From the NCBI RefSeq assembly GCF_001591585.1, contig NZ_BCVE01000008.1, forward strand, positions 1 through 64,000: DNA of 64,000 nt, read 5' to 3'. Positions within the stretch are counted from its first letter, which is position 1. Each line of letters begins with the position of its first letter. A program made the translations under genes and the position numbers. This DNA comes from Niallia circulans NBRC 13626. Its GTDB lineage: Bacteria > Bacillota > Bacilli > Bacillales > Cytobacillaceae. Shown here in pieces: positions 8,484 through 17,735 of this stretch. The notes below the pieces were generated by a model. The model did not search any database. It was not told where the DNA came from and saw only the letters and a program-made list of their open reading frames with translations.

Positions 8484-9464
8484 TTACTTTTCTTTTCTAC
8501 GTGTTTCTAATGGTTCTAGGATTGCCTCAATATCTAACCGCTTAGACTCTAAAAATGGTGGAAGGGCAAGAGATTCACCTAAATGTTCTAGATCTTCGTC
8601 TGTCGCAAATCCAGGACCATCTGTGGCAATTTCAAACAAGATTCCATTCGGATCTCTAAAATACAGTGATTTAAAATAAAAACGATCTACATATCCTGAG
8701 TTTTGAAAGCGAGCATTATTCACCTTTTCAATCCAATAATAAAGTTCTTCCTCATTATCCGCTCGTAAAGCTACATGATGAACGCCACCTCTGCCAAGAC
8801 GCTGCACTTTCAAATCATTTCGCTCCTCTAGATGAATCTCCGCCCCAGAGCCACCCTCACCTGTTTCGAATACCAGAATAGGTGGTTGATTCTCCATAGT
8901 GGATGGATACGAAGTTTTTAAGCGGAATCCAAGTAAATCAGTTAAAACGCTAATAGTTGCTTCTGGACGTCTTACCGTTAATTGTACTGGTCCAAGACCT
9001 GTAATCGCAAACTCTGCTGGTATAGAACTCTTTGCCCAAGGTATACCAGCCTTCACCCCATTATCGTTTTCATCAGATACTAAAAAGAACCGTTGTGTTT
9101 CAAAATCTCTAAATTCTAATGTTAATCTGCCTGCTCTCTCTAGGATTTCTCCGTGTTTAACATTGTATTCTTCGAACCGTTTTAGCCAAAATTCTAATGC
9201 TTTATCACATGGAACACGTAAAGAAGTAGCAGAAATACTGCTTACTCCTTCTCTATTAAGAGCCATATGGGGAATTTCAAAAAATGTTAGTTCTGTTCCT
9301 GGTCTGCCTTGCTCATCCCCATAAAATAAATGATAAACAGAGGGGTTATCTTGATTGACTGTTTTCTTTATGAGCCGTAGACCTAAAATATTTGTATAAA
9401 AAGAGTGATTTTCTTTTGCTTTTGCCGTCATCGCAGAAACGTGATGAATTCCTTTTAAATTCAT
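8484..9464 (-). CDS. Ring-cleaving dioxygenase of the VOC superfamily (MhqO/MhqA-like)
   Basis: 326 residues with two glyoxalase/VOC modules: the first begins GIHHVSAMT (~6), the second GLGPVQLTVRRPEA (~157). Candidate metal ligands are His8, a His in GRGGVHHVALRA (~229) and Glu in ILFEIATDGPGF. This is the architecture of B. subtilis MhqA/MhqE/MhqO, proposed to open hydroquinone or catechol-type rings and to detoxify quinones. The ATG is preceded by AAGGAG. It has no adjacent azoreductase, hydrolase or MhqR-like regulator, so regulation by quinone stress cannot be read from context. Confidence 0.85.
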   Translation of the reverse strand: MNLKGIHHVSAMTAKAKENHSFYTNILGLRLIKKTVNQDNPSVYHLFYGDEQGRPGTELTFFEIPHMALNREGVSSISATSLRVPCDKALEFWLKRFEEYNVKHGEILERAGRLTLEFRDFETQRFFLVSDENDNGVKAGIPWAKSSIPAEFAITGLGPVQLTVRRPEATISVLTDLLGFRLKTSYPSTMENQPPILVFETGEGGSGAEIHLEERNDLKVQRLGRGGVHHVALRADNEEELYYWIEKVNNARFQNSGYVDRFYFKSLYFRDPNGILFEIATDGPGFATDEDLEHLGESLALPPFLESKRLDIEAILEPLETRRKEK

Positions 9465-9541
9465 TTGCGGTTTGCTCCTTCTAAATTATGTATAATGAAA
9501 AGGATTTAATTTTATTTTAACTGGATTGATATCTGCATACC

Positions 9542-9599
9542 AAAAAAGGGCATCTGTACCATATTTGTTTCCTGACATGATAGTATAATAAAGATGCCC
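9542..9599 (-). terminator. Rho-independent terminator after exoA
   Basis: Minus strand GGGCATCT and AGATGCCC pair across a 36-base loop and are followed by TTTTTT, 12 bp beyond the exonuclease III stop codon. Confidence 0.7.
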
Positions 9600-9610
9600 T
9601 GTTCATTAAA

Positions 9611-10366
9611 TTATATTTCTAAATCAAGTTGTACAGGACAATGATCGCTTCCCATTATATCACAATGAATAGTTACATCTTGGATTCGCTCCTTTAATAG
9701 GTTAGAAACGATAAAATAGTCAATACGCCAGCCAATATTTCTTTCTCTTACTTTCGCCATATAACTCCACCATGTGTAGACATCTGTTCGCTCTGGGTAT
9801 AGATATCGAAAGCTATCAACAAACCCTAATTCAAGTAAGCTTGTCATTTCGTTTCTTTCTTCTGACGTGAATCCCGAGTTTCCAATATTCGGCTTCGGAT
9901 TTTTCAAATCTATCTCTTGGTGAGCCACATTTAAATCCCCACAATAAATAACAGGTTTAATACCTTCTAATGATAATATATAGTTCTTTAGTTGTTTTTC
10001 CCATTCAACACGATAAGATAATCTGCTTAAATCTCGCTTTGAATTAGGGGTATATACATTCAGTAGGAAGAAGTCTTTAAATTCCAAGGTAATGGCTCTT
10101 CCTTCCACTTCCTCAAAGTCTTCCCCAATGCCATATTGAACAGAAAGGGGCTTTTTCTTTGTAAAAACGGCTGTTCCTGAATAGCCCTTTCTTTCTGCAT
10201 AATTCCAAAACTGATGATAGCCTTCTAATTCAAGTTTAATTTGTCCTTCTTGTAACTTTGTCTCTTGAAGACAAAAGATATCTGCATCTATTTGCTGGAA
10301 AAAATCAAGAAAGCCTTTTTTAACACAAGCTCTTATTCCATTAACATTCCAAGTTACTAATTTCAT
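9611..10366 (-). CDS. exoA: Exodeoxyribonuclease III / AP endonuclease
   Basis: 251 residues of the Xth/ExoA family, which cuts DNA 5' of abasic sites in base-excision repair. Visible motifs are WNVNGIRA (6-13), LQETKLQ with the metal-binding Glu (~34-40), the catalytic region CGDLNVAHQEIDLKNPK (~142-158, Asp and Asn), GWRIDYF and the C-terminal GSDHCPV with the catalytic His. Length and ends match the B. subtilis enzyme. The start has AGGAG nine bases upstream. It is a single leftward gene with its own terminator. Confidence 0.93.
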   Translation of the reverse strand: MKLVTWNVNGIRACVKKGFLDFFQQIDADIFCLQETKLQEGQIKLELEGYHQFWNYAERKGYSGTAVFTKKKPLSVQYGIGEDFEEVEGRAITLEFKDFFLLNVYTPNSKRDLSRLSYRVEWEKQLKNYILSLEGIKPVIYCGDLNVAHQEIDLKNPKPNIGNSGFTSEERNEMTSLLELGFVDSFRYLYPERTDVYTWWSYMAKVRERNIGWRIDYFIVSNLLKERIQDVTIHCDIMGSDHCPVQLDLEI

Positions 10367-10483
10367 GTAATTTACTCCTAACTATATCAATCTTCTAATT
10401 ATTAAGGGTATCATGAAATAGCTATTCATTAAAGGATTATATCTTGGCAGAAAATGACGCTGTAGACCATCTCAAAATGTTAG

Positions 10484-10560
10484 AGAAAAATAAAAAGACA
10501 AATCGATTTTTCCTAATCATCTATAAATAGGAATGGAAAAATAATGATTTGTCTATTTTT
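10484..10560 (-). terminator. Rho-independent terminator after the MBL hydrolase gene
   Basis: Long hairpin whose minus-strand arms are GACAAATCATTATTTTTCC and GGAAAAATCGATTTGTC, followed by TTTTTATTTTT. The gap 10367-10586 holds nothing else that I recognise. Confidence 0.75.
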
Positions 10561-10586
10561 AGTTTACATAACTTTATTATGATAAA

Positions 10587-11351
10587 TTAAATTTCTTTTA
10601 CTAAATTCTCTGTACTATACTGATAAAGAAGTTCCCTAATTCCCTGCCTTATTTCAGCCCCATACATTGGCATACCATGTCCTGTATATAAAGTCTGCGG
10701 TTCTAGCGCTAATAGCTTTTCTATTGATTGGAAGCTAGTATTTATATCTGGTGTAAAGTATGCTGGTGGGCCATGAATCTTTTTTTTCTGAGTTAAAACG
10801 GCAAATAATGACTCTTGTTTTACTGTAATCAGTGCATCCCCTGCTAGAAGCAGCCGATCTTTTTCTCTAAATAAGGAAATATGTCCTTCCGTGTGTCCTG
10901 GCGTATGAATCCATTTCCAATCATCTAAATATGGTAAGGAACTAGTACTTGAAATAGGCCTGATACTGGAATGAAAATCAATGCCATCTCGCGGGTAAAA
11001 TGGTGAAAGAAAGGACATCATCCCTTTTTCCCTTAATGGTGTAGGTGGAGGATATTTCTTCTTGCTTTCTAAATAGGGAATTTCTTTTTCATGTATATAT
11101 ACAGGAACATTCCATTTCTTAACGAGTGTTTGTAATGCGCCGATATGATCAAAATGAGCATGAGTTAGAATGATTGCTAATGGTTTCTTTCCCTTGAAAA
11201 GTTGATTTGTATTTTTCAAAATAAATGGCGCAGAATAAGGAACGCCTGTATCGATAAGTACCCACTCATCCTTCCTAGCTCCTAATCCAGCTATATATGC
11301 TATATTTGCAATTGCTGTACGATAGCCAAAAACATTTTCTGCAATTTTCAT
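10587..11351 (-). CDS. Metallo-beta-lactamase-fold hydrolase
   Basis: 254 residues with the binuclear-zinc motif THAHFDHIG (~62-70), a third-ligand His in TPGHTEGHIS (~170), LLAGDAL with the bridging Asp (~193) and a last His in YTGHGMPMYG (~222). The arrangement is that of small glyoxalase-II-like or lactonase-like MBL proteins; the substrate is unknown. A GGAGG site lies 7 bases before the ATG. The gene is single and diverges from the riboflavin leader; the shared region 11352-11463 should contain its promoter. Confidence 0.8.
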   Translation of the reverse strand: MKIAENVFGYRTAIANIAYIAGLGARKDEWVLIDTGVPYSAPFILKNTNQLFKGKKPLAIILTHAHFDHIGALQTLVKKWNVPVYIHEKEIPYLESKKKYPPPTPLREKGMMSFLSPFYPRDGIDFHSSIRPISSTSSLPYLDDWKWIHTPGHTEGHISLFREKDRLLLAGDALITVKQESLFAVLTQKKKIHGPPAYFTPDINTSFQSIEKLLALEPQTLYTGHGMPMYGAEIRQGIRELLYQYSTENLVKEI

Positions 11352-11463
11352 TTTTGTGCCTCCACTTTTTCTTTTAGTATGACCAATTCAATAAAAGAAA
11401 CACCTTATTGAGATTATTTTTCCCTTTACTAGAAGTGCAAATATTGTACTTGAAAGAAAATAT

Positions 11464-11492
11464 TTGATAATTAAAAGGAAAAGGTGTACGAT
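11464..11492 (+). promoter_or_regulatory. Sigma-A promoter of the riboflavin leader
   Basis: TTGATA (11464-11469), a 17-base spacer and TACGAT (11487-11492). Transcription would start about 30 bases before the FMN aptamer. Confidence 0.6.
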
Positions 11493-11530
11493 ACAGTTAA
11501 TTAAATAGTTATGATTACACATTATGTGTG

Positions 11531-11682
11531 ATCGCCTTCGGGGTCGGGTGAAATTCCCAACCGGCGGTGATGAGTGGACGTAAAACTCTAAGCCCGTGAC
11601 CCGTTTTATAAGAGTTAAATTTATAAAACGGTGGATTTGGTGAGAAACCAAAGCCGACAGTAAAGTCTGGATGGGAGAAGGC
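11531..11682 (+). ncRNA. FMN riboswitch (RFN element)
   Basis: The canonical conserved blocks are present in order: CCTTCGGGGTCGGGTGAAA, CCCAACCGGCGGTGATGAG, AGCCCGTGACCCG, a variable hairpin, GGTGGATTTGGTGAGA, AGCCGACAGTAAAGTCTGG and ATGGGAGAAGG. The first and last segments (GCCTTC and GAAGGC) close P1. It binds FMN and should lower expression of the downstream rib genes. Its expression platform appears to be the terminator at 11960, an unusually long 277 bases after the aptamer. Two minus-strand frames over it are not genes. Confidence 0.95.
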
Positions 11683-11959
11683 AAATAACAATAAACAAAA
11701 TGGTATGATTGATAGAATCAAAAGAATGAATGACTCACCTTTCTTTTTCTGTTTTTCTATAGATATATTTTGTTGTATTTGAGGTGCTGTAATAAGGGTA
11801 TTCACAGCTGAAGTAATTTCTTCTAAATATACTGAATCTTAGATGGATCTTTTTTCGAAAAGAATGGTGAATTGTCCATTGACAGCGTTATTTACAAACA
11901 ACAATCTATAAAAAACAGCTATTCTATCGTCCACCACGTTTATTTAAGTATGTATTTGA

Positions 11960-11995
11960 CCCCGTATATGTTTATTATACGGGGTTTTATTTTGT
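11960..11995 (+). terminator. Terminator in the rib leader (likely riboswitch-controlled)
   Basis: CCCCGTATA pairs with TATACGGGG, followed by TTTTATTTTG. It lies between the FMN aptamer and the first rib gene, so it can act as the attenuator; the antiterminator pairing was not resolved by eye. Confidence 0.8.
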
Positions 11996-12098
11996 ATTTT
12001 TTATGGATTTTAAGAGTATTTTTTTGTCACCATAAAAATGATTGACCCCTTGCTATTTAAGAGCTATAAATACAATCTGCAGAAAGGAGGAATTTCCA

Positions 12099-12752
12099 TT
12101 GTTTACTGGATTAGTCGAAGAATTAGGCGTTGTAAAGCATAGTAAAAAGACGGGGCACACTATTTCTATAACGATTCAAGCAGAACAGATTCTCGAGGAT
12201 ATGAAAATTGGTGACAGCATTGCCGTAAATGGGGTTTGTCTAACAGTTACTGCCTTCCGTGATTGTTTGTTTACAGTCGATGTTATGCCAAACACGTTTA
12301 ACGATACGACTTTAAGGCTTCTAAATAGTGGCACAATTGTTAATTTAGAACGAGCAATGGCTGCAAATGGAAGGTTTGGCGGGCACTTTGTGTCTGGGCA
12401 TGTTGATTGTACGGGCATGATTATATCAACAAAAAAAATAGAAAATAGTACATTAGTTGAAATTCAGATACCAGAGGATCAAATATACCTCGTAATGGAT
12501 AAAGGATCTATTACCATTGATGGAACGAGTTTAACGATTTTCCAAACGACTCCAACCTCTATTTTTGTATCACTCATCCCGCATACTTCCAAGGTAAGCG
12601 TGATTGGGAATAAACGAAAAGGTGAACTAGTGAATATCGAATTTGATCTTTTAGCTAAGTATTTTTATTCCTTTATGAATAGAGACAAAGATCCAGGTAT
12701 AAAAAAAGACTCACCATTAACTGTTTCATTTTTAAGGGAAAATGGTTTTTAA
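12099..12752 (+). CDS. ribE: Riboflavin synthase alpha subunit
   Basis: 217 residues. It dismutates two 6,7-dimethyl-8-ribityllumazines to riboflavin. The two-fold repeat typical of the enzyme is seen: FTGLVEELG at the start and a second barrel beginning near residue 97 ([10 protein letters not shown]), with VNGVCLTV and IDGTSLTI as equivalent segments. The start is TTG 12099 because AAAGGAGG ends 8 bases before it and the family begins MFTGLVEE; an upstream in-frame ATG at 12042 has no ribosome site. It is first in the operon; ribD, which normally precedes it in Bacillus, is missing. Confidence 0.93.
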   Translation: MFTGLVEELGVVKHSKKTGHTISITIQAEQILEDMKIGDSIAVNGVCLTVTAFRDCLFTVDVMPNTFNDTTLRLLNSGTIVNLERAMAANGRFGGHFVSGHVDCTGMIISTKKIENSTLVEIQIPEDQIYLVMDKGSITIDGTSLTIFQTTPTSIFVSLIPHTSKVSVIGNKRKGELVNIEFDLLAKYFYSFMNRDKDPGIKKDSPLTVSFLRENGF

Positions 12753-12783
12753 TCATAAATTTATTAACGAAAGGAAGAAAACG

Positions 12784-13401
12784 ATGTTTGATTCCATAGA
12801 AGATGCATTAAACGATTTAAAAAATGGCAAAGTGGTGATTGTTTGCGATGACGAAGATCGTGAAAATGAAGGAGATTTTATCGGATTGGCAGATCATGTT
12901 ACACCAGAAATGATCAATTTCATGGCAAAAGAGGGTCGCGGTCTAATCTGTGTCCCTATTCAACAAGCTTTAGCAGATAGACTACACCTCCCTCCTATGG
13001 TTACTAATAGTACTGATCCGAGAAGCACTGCCTTTACGATCAGTATCGACCATAAAGAGACAACAACAGGAATTAGTGCATATGAACGAGCTTTTACTAT
13101 AAGCAAAATGGTCGATTCAGACGCTAAAGCTGATGACTTTACAAGACCTGGTCACATCTTTCCTCTCATTGCAAAGGATGGCGGTGTGCTAAATCGCAAT
13201 GGACATACGGAAGCTGCTGTTGACTTAGCGATACTAGCAGGTGCTAATCCCGCTGGAGTGATTGTGGAAGTATTAAAGGAAGACGGAACAATGGCAAGAG
13301 TGAATGATTTAAAGCAAATCGCTGAAGAATTTGCTTTGAAAATGATTACGATTCAAGATTTAATTCAATACCGACAAAATTTATTACAAAAGGTGGAATA
13401 A
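12784..13401 (+). CDS. ribB: 3,4-dihydroxy-2-butanone-4-phosphate synthase (single-domain RibB)
   Basis: 205 residues. It converts ribulose 5-phosphate to the four-carbon precursor of the xylene ring. Visible signatures are [11 protein letters not shown] (21-31, metal and substrate acids), RGLICVP, the [11 protein letters not shown] region, TRPGHIFPL (~121-129) and [13 protein letters not shown]. The protein ends where the synthase domain ends; the GTP cyclohydrolase II half that is fused in B. subtilis RibBA is absent, with no frameshifted remnant before ribH. The start at ATG 12784 follows AAAGGAAG; an in-frame upstream ATG at 12742 overlaps the end of ribE. Confidence 0.93.
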   Translation: MFDSIEDALNDLKNGKVVIVCDDEDRENEGDFIGLADHVTPEMINFMAKEGRGLICVPIQQALADRLHLPPMVTNSTDPRSTAFTISIDHKETTTGISAYERAFTISKMVDSDAKADDFTRPGHIFPLIAKDGGVLNRNGHTEAAVDLAILAGANPAGVIVEVLKEDGTMARVNDLKQIAEEFALKMITIQDLIQYRQNLLQKVE

Positions 13402-13404
13402 AGA

Positions 13405-13878
13405 ATGAAACAAGTATTTGAAGGAAATTTAATTGGAACTGATTTAAAAATCGGGATTGTTGTATCCCGTTTTAATGAATTTATTACAACAAGACTTTTA
13501 TCTGGAGCAGAAGATGCATTAAATCGACATGGCGTAAACGAGGATAAAATCTCTGTTATGTGGGTGCCTGGTGTATATGAAATTCCCTTAGCAGCCAAAA
13601 AAATGGCCGCGTCCGGTAATTATGATGCTATTATTACATTAGGTACTGTTATTCGAGGTGCAACACCTCATTTTGACTACGTAAGCAATGAAGTAGCAAA
13701 AGGAGTAGCAAACGTTTCGTTAAGTACAGAAATACCTGTTATCTTTGGAGTTCTTACAACAGAAAACATCGAGCAAGCAATTGAACGAGCAGGTACAAAA
13801 GCTGGAAATAAAGGCTGGGAAGCTGCCGTTAATGCAATTGAAATGGGAAATTTATATAATCAATTAACTCAAGCTTAA
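13405..13878 (+). CDS. ribH: 6,7-dimethyl-8-ribityllumazine synthase
   Basis: 157 residues, the usual length. It condenses the butanone phosphate with the ribitylaminouracil and forms a 60-subunit capsid-like shell. Motifs are VSRFNEFIT (substrate binding, 20-28), VPGVYEIP (~54-61), [15 protein letters not shown] with the catalytic His (~78-92) and FGVLTTEN (~114-121). It starts 3 bases after ribB, so translation is probably coupled, and ends the operon before a bidirectional terminator. Confidence 0.95.
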   Translation: MKQVFEGNLIGTDLKIGIVVSRFNEFITTRLLSGAEDALNRHGVNEDKISVMWVPGVYEIPLAAKKMAASGNYDAIITLGTVIRGATPHFDYVSNEVAKGVANVSLSTEIPVIFGVLTTENIEQAIERAGTKAGNKGWEAAVNAIEMGNLYNQLTQA

Positions 13879-13884
13879 AAAATA

Positions 13885-13925
13885 CCAAAAAACCTATAAA
13901 CGAGGCTCTCTCGTTTATAGGTTTC
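13885..13925. terminator. Bidirectional terminator between ribH and chrA
   Basis: AACCTATAAACGAG and CTCGTTTATAGGTT pair perfectly around GCTC, with T-rich flanks on both strands. It serves the two convergent units. Confidence 0.85.
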
Positions 13926-13935
13926 TTTAGCAATA

Positions 13936-15138
13936 CTATATCGGTAAATAAGTAAGCAGGATCCCCCCTAATGTACCCGTCATAACAACAATCCATGGCG
14001 GCAGTTTCCAATAAACTAACATCGAAAATAAAATGGCTGCAAAAGCAAAATCACTCGCATCTGAGATACTGCTTGTCCAAATTGGCTGGTAAAAAGCTGA
14101 GATTAGAATACCAACAACCGCAGCATTTACCCCCATTAAGGCCCCTTGAATTTTTGGATTTTTTCTGATGAAATTCCAGAATGGCAGTGTTCCTACAATT
14201 AATAAAAAGGCTGGCAAGAAGATAGCGAATGTCGCGAGTAGTCCCCCTGCCCACCCATTTAAGACGGTTCCGATATAGGCAGCAAATGTAAACAATGGAC
14301 CAGGAACTGCCTGGGTTGCACCATATCCAGCAAGGAATGCTTCTTCACTCAACCATCCACCTGGGACAAATTCACGCTCTAAAAGTGGCAATACTACATG
14401 TCCTCCTCCAAACACTAAAGAGCCAGATCGATAAAAACTATCAAACATAGCAATCCATTGGTATGAAAATATCTCGCGAATTATCGGTAAAAGAAACAGA
14501 AGGGAAAAAAATAAGATCAAAGAAACACATGCTAGTTGTCTTGAAATCGGAAAAGAAATATCTCTATGATTTTGTTGTCTTGCTTGCTGCCTATAAAGAA
14601 AATAACTAATGATAGCTGATAAAATAATTACTCCTACCTGAGAAAAAACACTTTGCCATAAAAGAGTAAGTACTAATGCAAAAAGTGCAATCGTCTTTCT
14701 TTTTAGATCTGGAGTTAAGTTCTTTGCCATACCTAGTATCGCATGGGCCACAATGGCAGCAGCAACTATTTTTAGCCCATGTATCCAACCTGCATTCCCT
14801 ATGTCTAATCCCTTTAGTATACTAGCAAAGATCATCAGAGCAATTACAGAAGGAAATGTAAATCCTAAAAAAGAAATAATCCCACCGAGGAGTCCTCCCC
14901 GTAAAATTCCTATCCCTATCCCCACCTGACTGCTTGCCGGACCAGGCATGAATTGACTAAGGGCTACTAAATCAGCATAGCTTTTCTCATCCATCCATTT
15001 CCTTCGACTTACATACTCATCGTAAAAATAGCCTAAATGTGCAATGGGTCCACCAAATGATGTCAATCCTAGCTTTATAGAAATAAGGAAAATTTCTAAA
15101 AAATTTGTCCTATGCTTCGATTGTTGTCCTTTTTTCAA
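13936..15138 (-). CDS. chrA: Chromate transporter ChrA, long-chain type
   Basis: About 400 residues of the CHR family with two homologous halves, each with around six membrane segments. The first half has FGGPIAHLGYF and LSQFMPGPASSQVGIGIG, the second GSLVFGGGHVVLPLLE and GATQAVPGPLFTFAAYIG, which are the family's repeated signatures. Members export chromate, though the physiological substrate in bacteria without chromate exposure is often unknown. I place the start at the TTG preceded by GGGAGG with a 6-base gap; the longer frame start at 15153 lies inside that ribosome site. It is a single gene convergent with the rib operon. Confidence 0.88.
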   Translation of the reverse strand: MKKGQQSKHRTNFLEIFLISIKLGLTSFGGPIAHLGYFYDEYVSRRKWMDEKSYADLVALSQFMPGPASSQVGIGIGILRGGLLGGIISFLGFTFPSVIALMIFASILKGLDIGNAGWIHGLKIVAAAIVAHAILGMAKNLTPDLKRKTIALFALVLTLLWQSVFSQVGVIILSAIISYFLYRQQARQQNHRDISFPISRQLACVSLILFFSLLFLLPIIREIFSYQWIAMFDSFYRSGSLVFGGGHVVLPLLEREFVPGGWLSEEAFLAGYGATQAVPGPLFTFAAYIGTVLNGWAGGLLATFAIFLPAFLLIVGTLPFWNFIRKNPKIQGALMGVNAAVVGILISAFYQPIWTSSISDASDFAFAAILFSMLVYWKLPPWIVVMTGTLGGILLTYLPI

Positions 15139-15294
15139 TGATAAACCTCCCAATTAATTAGTAACCTTTATCATAAAGGACGAAGCTTATTTAACCAAGG
15201 ATGGAAAAGAAAAATTTACATAAAATTTAGAAAAGCATTAAATGATTAAAAGAATGCTCCTTTATCACTTAACGCTTTAGTTAACATAATGAAA

Positions 15295-15738
15295 TTATTG
15301 TAAATCCTCAATGGCTTTACTAACTGCAATTGTCAATTCTTCTGCGATTTCTTCTAGCTTTGGCTCCATAAGATTATTTGTTATAGTAGGAAAAGTACCT
15401 GTTGAATTAATTTCTAAATAGCCTGTCATTTTCGTATAATTGGCATCCTTTACCTCTACCATAAAATAGCCATTTCCTGTAAAATGATCATTAATTCCTT
15501 CTAAGTCAAAGGTAACCTTTGTAGGTTCTTTCCACTCTAATATCGTTACTTTCATTTCTACTTTTTTCTTAAAAAGCCCCATATCAATTTTAAATTCCCA
15601 AGTTGATACTGTATCGTTGATGATTTCATGGTTCACATATCCTGGTACTAATGGTGCCCAGTTGTTCATGGAGCGAACAAAATCCCAAACTTTTTTTGCA
15701 TTTGCATGGACGATAATTGAATGCTTTTTACTTGGCAT
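15295..15738 (-). CDS. SRPBCC/CoxG-like START-fold protein
   Basis: 147 residues. The start SKKHSIIVHANAKKVWDFV, an NNWAPLVPGY segment and a long C-terminal helix (MEPKLEEIAEELTIAVSKAI) fit the SRPBCC lipid/ligand-binding fold, CoxG branch. CoxG itself helps anchor CO dehydrogenase, but many homologues occur without such genes; here no CO dehydrogenase is adjacent (the molybdenum hydroxylase genes are 33 kb away). The ATG at 15738 is 8-10 bases after AAGGGAA and is preferred to a GTG nine bases earlier. Function unknown. Confidence 0.7.
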   Translation of the reverse strand: MPSKKHSIIVHANAKKVWDFVRSMNNWAPLVPGYVNHEIINDTVSTWEFKIDMGLFKKKVEMKVTILEWKEPTKVTFDLEGINDHFTGNGYFMVEVKDANYTKMTGYLEINSTGTFPTITNNLMEPKLEEIAEELTIAVSKAIEDLQ

Positions 15739-15919
15739 CAAAAACACTTCCCTTATCTTTCATTGACAGACTTATTCTTGCTTTTATCGTCTTCCTTTTC
15801 CGTTCTAGCAAATATAAGAGGTTGTTTTTTACTATAACATCATGGATATATATATGCTGTCAATTGACCGATTATGAATCAGAATGCCAATCAGTTAACA
15901 TAATAAAATTATGATAAAC

Positions 15920-16873
15920 TCAAATGTATTCTGAAATTTCTAAGTCCATTGCTTTTTCTTTTTGCGAATCAGATACATGCGTATATTTCTGCGTTGTATT
16001 TAAATTAGTATGACCAAGCAGCTCTTGTACTGTTCGGATATCTCGTCCATCTCTAACTAAATGTGTCGCAAAACTATGTCGTAATTTATGACTAGAAATC
16101 CCTTTTTCTTTCCATTTTAATTCAGGATATTCTTTTCCCATTTGATCAATGATCCGCTCCGTTATTTCTTGAATACGTCTTCTGGAAATTCGCTTCCCTC
16201 TCCTTGAAATAAAGAGTGCATCTTCCTGTCCTTTCATGGGGAAAATCCTGTTTTCTTCTATATATAATTGTAATTCTTCCATTAACTTTTTCGGTAACGG
16301 AATATAGCGTGTTTTATTTCCCTTTCCCAGTACGTGAATTCCCCTGTTTTGATTAATGGACGACAGATTAAGAGAGTGTATTTCCATTACCCGTAATCCT
16401 GCAAACGCCATGAGCCCAAGGATGACTTTGTTCCGTCTTTGATGCTGCTTTTGGGATACCTTGCCAATCATCTCAAAAAATGATTTTAATTCGTCTTTTT
16501 CCAAGTAACTGGGTAGTTTTCCTTTTTGTTCTTTTGCGCTCTCCAAATCAAGGGCGGGATTTTTTTGGACAAGCTCATAATCTACTAAACATTTATAAAA
16601 AGAACGAATGGCAGTTAATCTTCTATTTCTCGAACTAGCAGAATTTGCGCGCTTAGTTTTTAGTTCGTTCATAAAAAGGGTAATCTGCAATTTTTTTACT
16701 GAAGTTAAGTCCATATATGCTTCTTTTTTCCGTGTAATAAATTCAAGGAATAAATAGATGTCCCGTAAATAATTTTCGATCGTAAATATACTGTAATCCT
16801 TATTATCCATTTCTGTTCGAAAAAGCGTTAACTCTTCTTCATACCAAGAAAGTAATGTCTCTTTTGCGATCAT
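15920..16873 (-). CDS. Tyrosine recombinase, XerC/XerD-like
   Basis: About 317 residues with an N-terminal SAM-like core-binding domain (~10-110) and a C-terminal catalytic domain. The catalytic set is visible: Arg in FAGLRVMEI, Lys in the beta hairpin [21 protein letters not shown], and [14 protein letters not shown] with the His and nucleophilic Tyr. Length fits XerCD-type chromosome dimer resolvases rather than phage integrases, and no prophage or att site is seen nearby. It is not in a typical xerC (codY) or xerD context, so it may be a third, accessory recombinase. The ATG at 16873 is preferred to the GTG four codons upstream because AGGTGG lies just before it. Confidence 0.8.
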   Translation of the reverse strand: MIAKETLLSWYEEELTLFRTEMDNKDYSIFTIENYLRDIYLFLEFITRKKEAYMDLTSVKKLQITLFMNELKTKRANSASSRNRRLTAIRSFYKCLVDYELVQKNPALDLESAKEQKGKLPSYLEKDELKSFFEMIGKVSQKQHQRRNKVILGLMAFAGLRVMEIHSLNLSSINQNRGIHVLGKGNKTRYIPLPKKLMEELQLYIEENRIFPMKGQEDALFISRRGKRISRRRIQEITERIIDQMGKEYPELKWKEKGISSHKLRHSFATHLVRDGRDIRTVQELLGHTNLNTTQKYTHVSDSQKEKAMDLEISEYI

Positions 16874-16924
16874 ATGTATTGCCACCTAATCTATATAGTA
16901 ATAATTCTAGTATACAATATTTCT

Positions 16925-16958
16925 TAAAAAACCGCACATAAGAGATATTATGCGCGGT
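16925..16958 (-). terminator. Second terminator downstream of the ABC operon
   Basis: Minus-strand ACCGCGCATAA pairs with TTATGTGCGGT (one mismatch), followed by TTTTTTAAG. It lies between the ABC operon and the recombinase gene. Confidence 0.65.
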
Positions 16959-17030
16959 AATGTTGAGAACTTAGTTAGAAGACATTTAAAACATGAATTA
17001 CAGGTATTTGTTTAGATGCAAAATGCTAAA

Positions 17031-17067
17031 TAAAAAAAGAACAGTACCTCTAAGTGTACTTGTTCTT
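17031..17067 (-). terminator. Terminator of the GntR/ABC operon
   Basis: Minus-strand AGAACAAGTAC pairs with GTACTGTTCT (one bulge), followed by TTTTTTT. It is 15 bp past the permease stop codon. Confidence 0.75.
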
Positions 17068-17081
17068 CCTTTTCATTATAA

Positions 17082-17735
17082 TTAAAATTCTCGCTTACTA
17101 TAAAAGCTCAGAGAAATAAAATATGATATCACAAGAAGAATGATAAGTGGAATTAGCAGGATTAATCCCAGTTCTGCTTTTGATAATGTTGATAAACGAA
17201 TCATCGTTTCTTGGATAAATTGATTATCTAGTTTTGCAAAATACTTCATTATACCAGTTGTTCCAAATACTATTACGAAAAGAAGAATAAAGTTAGCCAT
17301 TTTGGCTTTTAAATAGCCAAATTTAAAAATCATAGGCAAAGAAATGGAAAAACATATAGTTACCATTATTGCTCCCCCTATGAGAATGATATAACTAAAA
17401 GGAACATCCAATGGAATGTGAAATAGTTTCACAAGAACATGGATGAGATAAAAGCCAATTGCTGCAAAAGCTGCATAAACATAGATGGACACATATTTTG
17501 ATAATACAATGGTAGATAGTTTTATCGGAAGACTAATAAGAACTTTATCGCTGTTATTTTTATCTTCTAATGCACTAGCTCCTAGAAGGAGTTGATAAGT
17601 AATTGCTAGTATTCCAACCATTAATCCAACTTCTCCAAGACTGGAAAGAGAAACAGAAAAGAAACAGATTAATAATAGTGATAATGCTATTGATCTTTTT
17701 TGGATAAGAATGTCTTTTTTAATTAGATGATACAT
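17082..17735 (-). CDS. ABC-2-type transporter permease
   Basis: About 217 residues, six predicted membrane segments, with little else between them (segments near 15-35, 38-60, 80-105, 110-130, 145-165, 190-212). It is the membrane partner of the ATPase gene with which it overlaps by 17 bp, the third gene of a GntR-ATPase-permease operon. In Bacillus such YtrA-type operons respond to cell-wall antibiotics or peptides; the substrate here is unknown. ATG 17735 is 8 bases after AGGAG and is preferred to a GTG two codons earlier. Confidence 0.75.
   Translation of the reverse strand: MYHLIKKDILIQKRSIALSLLLICFFSVSLSSLGEVGLMVGILAITYQLLLGASALEDKNNSDKVLISLPIKLSTIVLSKYVSIYVYAAFAAIGFYLIHVLVKLFHIPLDVPFSYIILIGGAIMVTICFSISLPMIFKFGYLKAKMANFILLFVIVFGTTGIMKYFAKLDNQFIQETMIRLSTLSKAELGLILLIPLIILLVISYFISLSFYSKREF

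Noticed and set aside
11388-11805. Two overlapping minus-strand open frames of about 97 residues
   Set aside because: They lie on the complement of the FMN riboswitch, have no ribosome sites and their composition is explained by the conserved RNA.
15920-16873. Tyrosine recombinase as sign of a prophage or integrative element
   Set aside because: Length and sequence are XerCD-like and neighbours are chromosomal; no attachment repeats, tRNA gene or phage genes are nearby.
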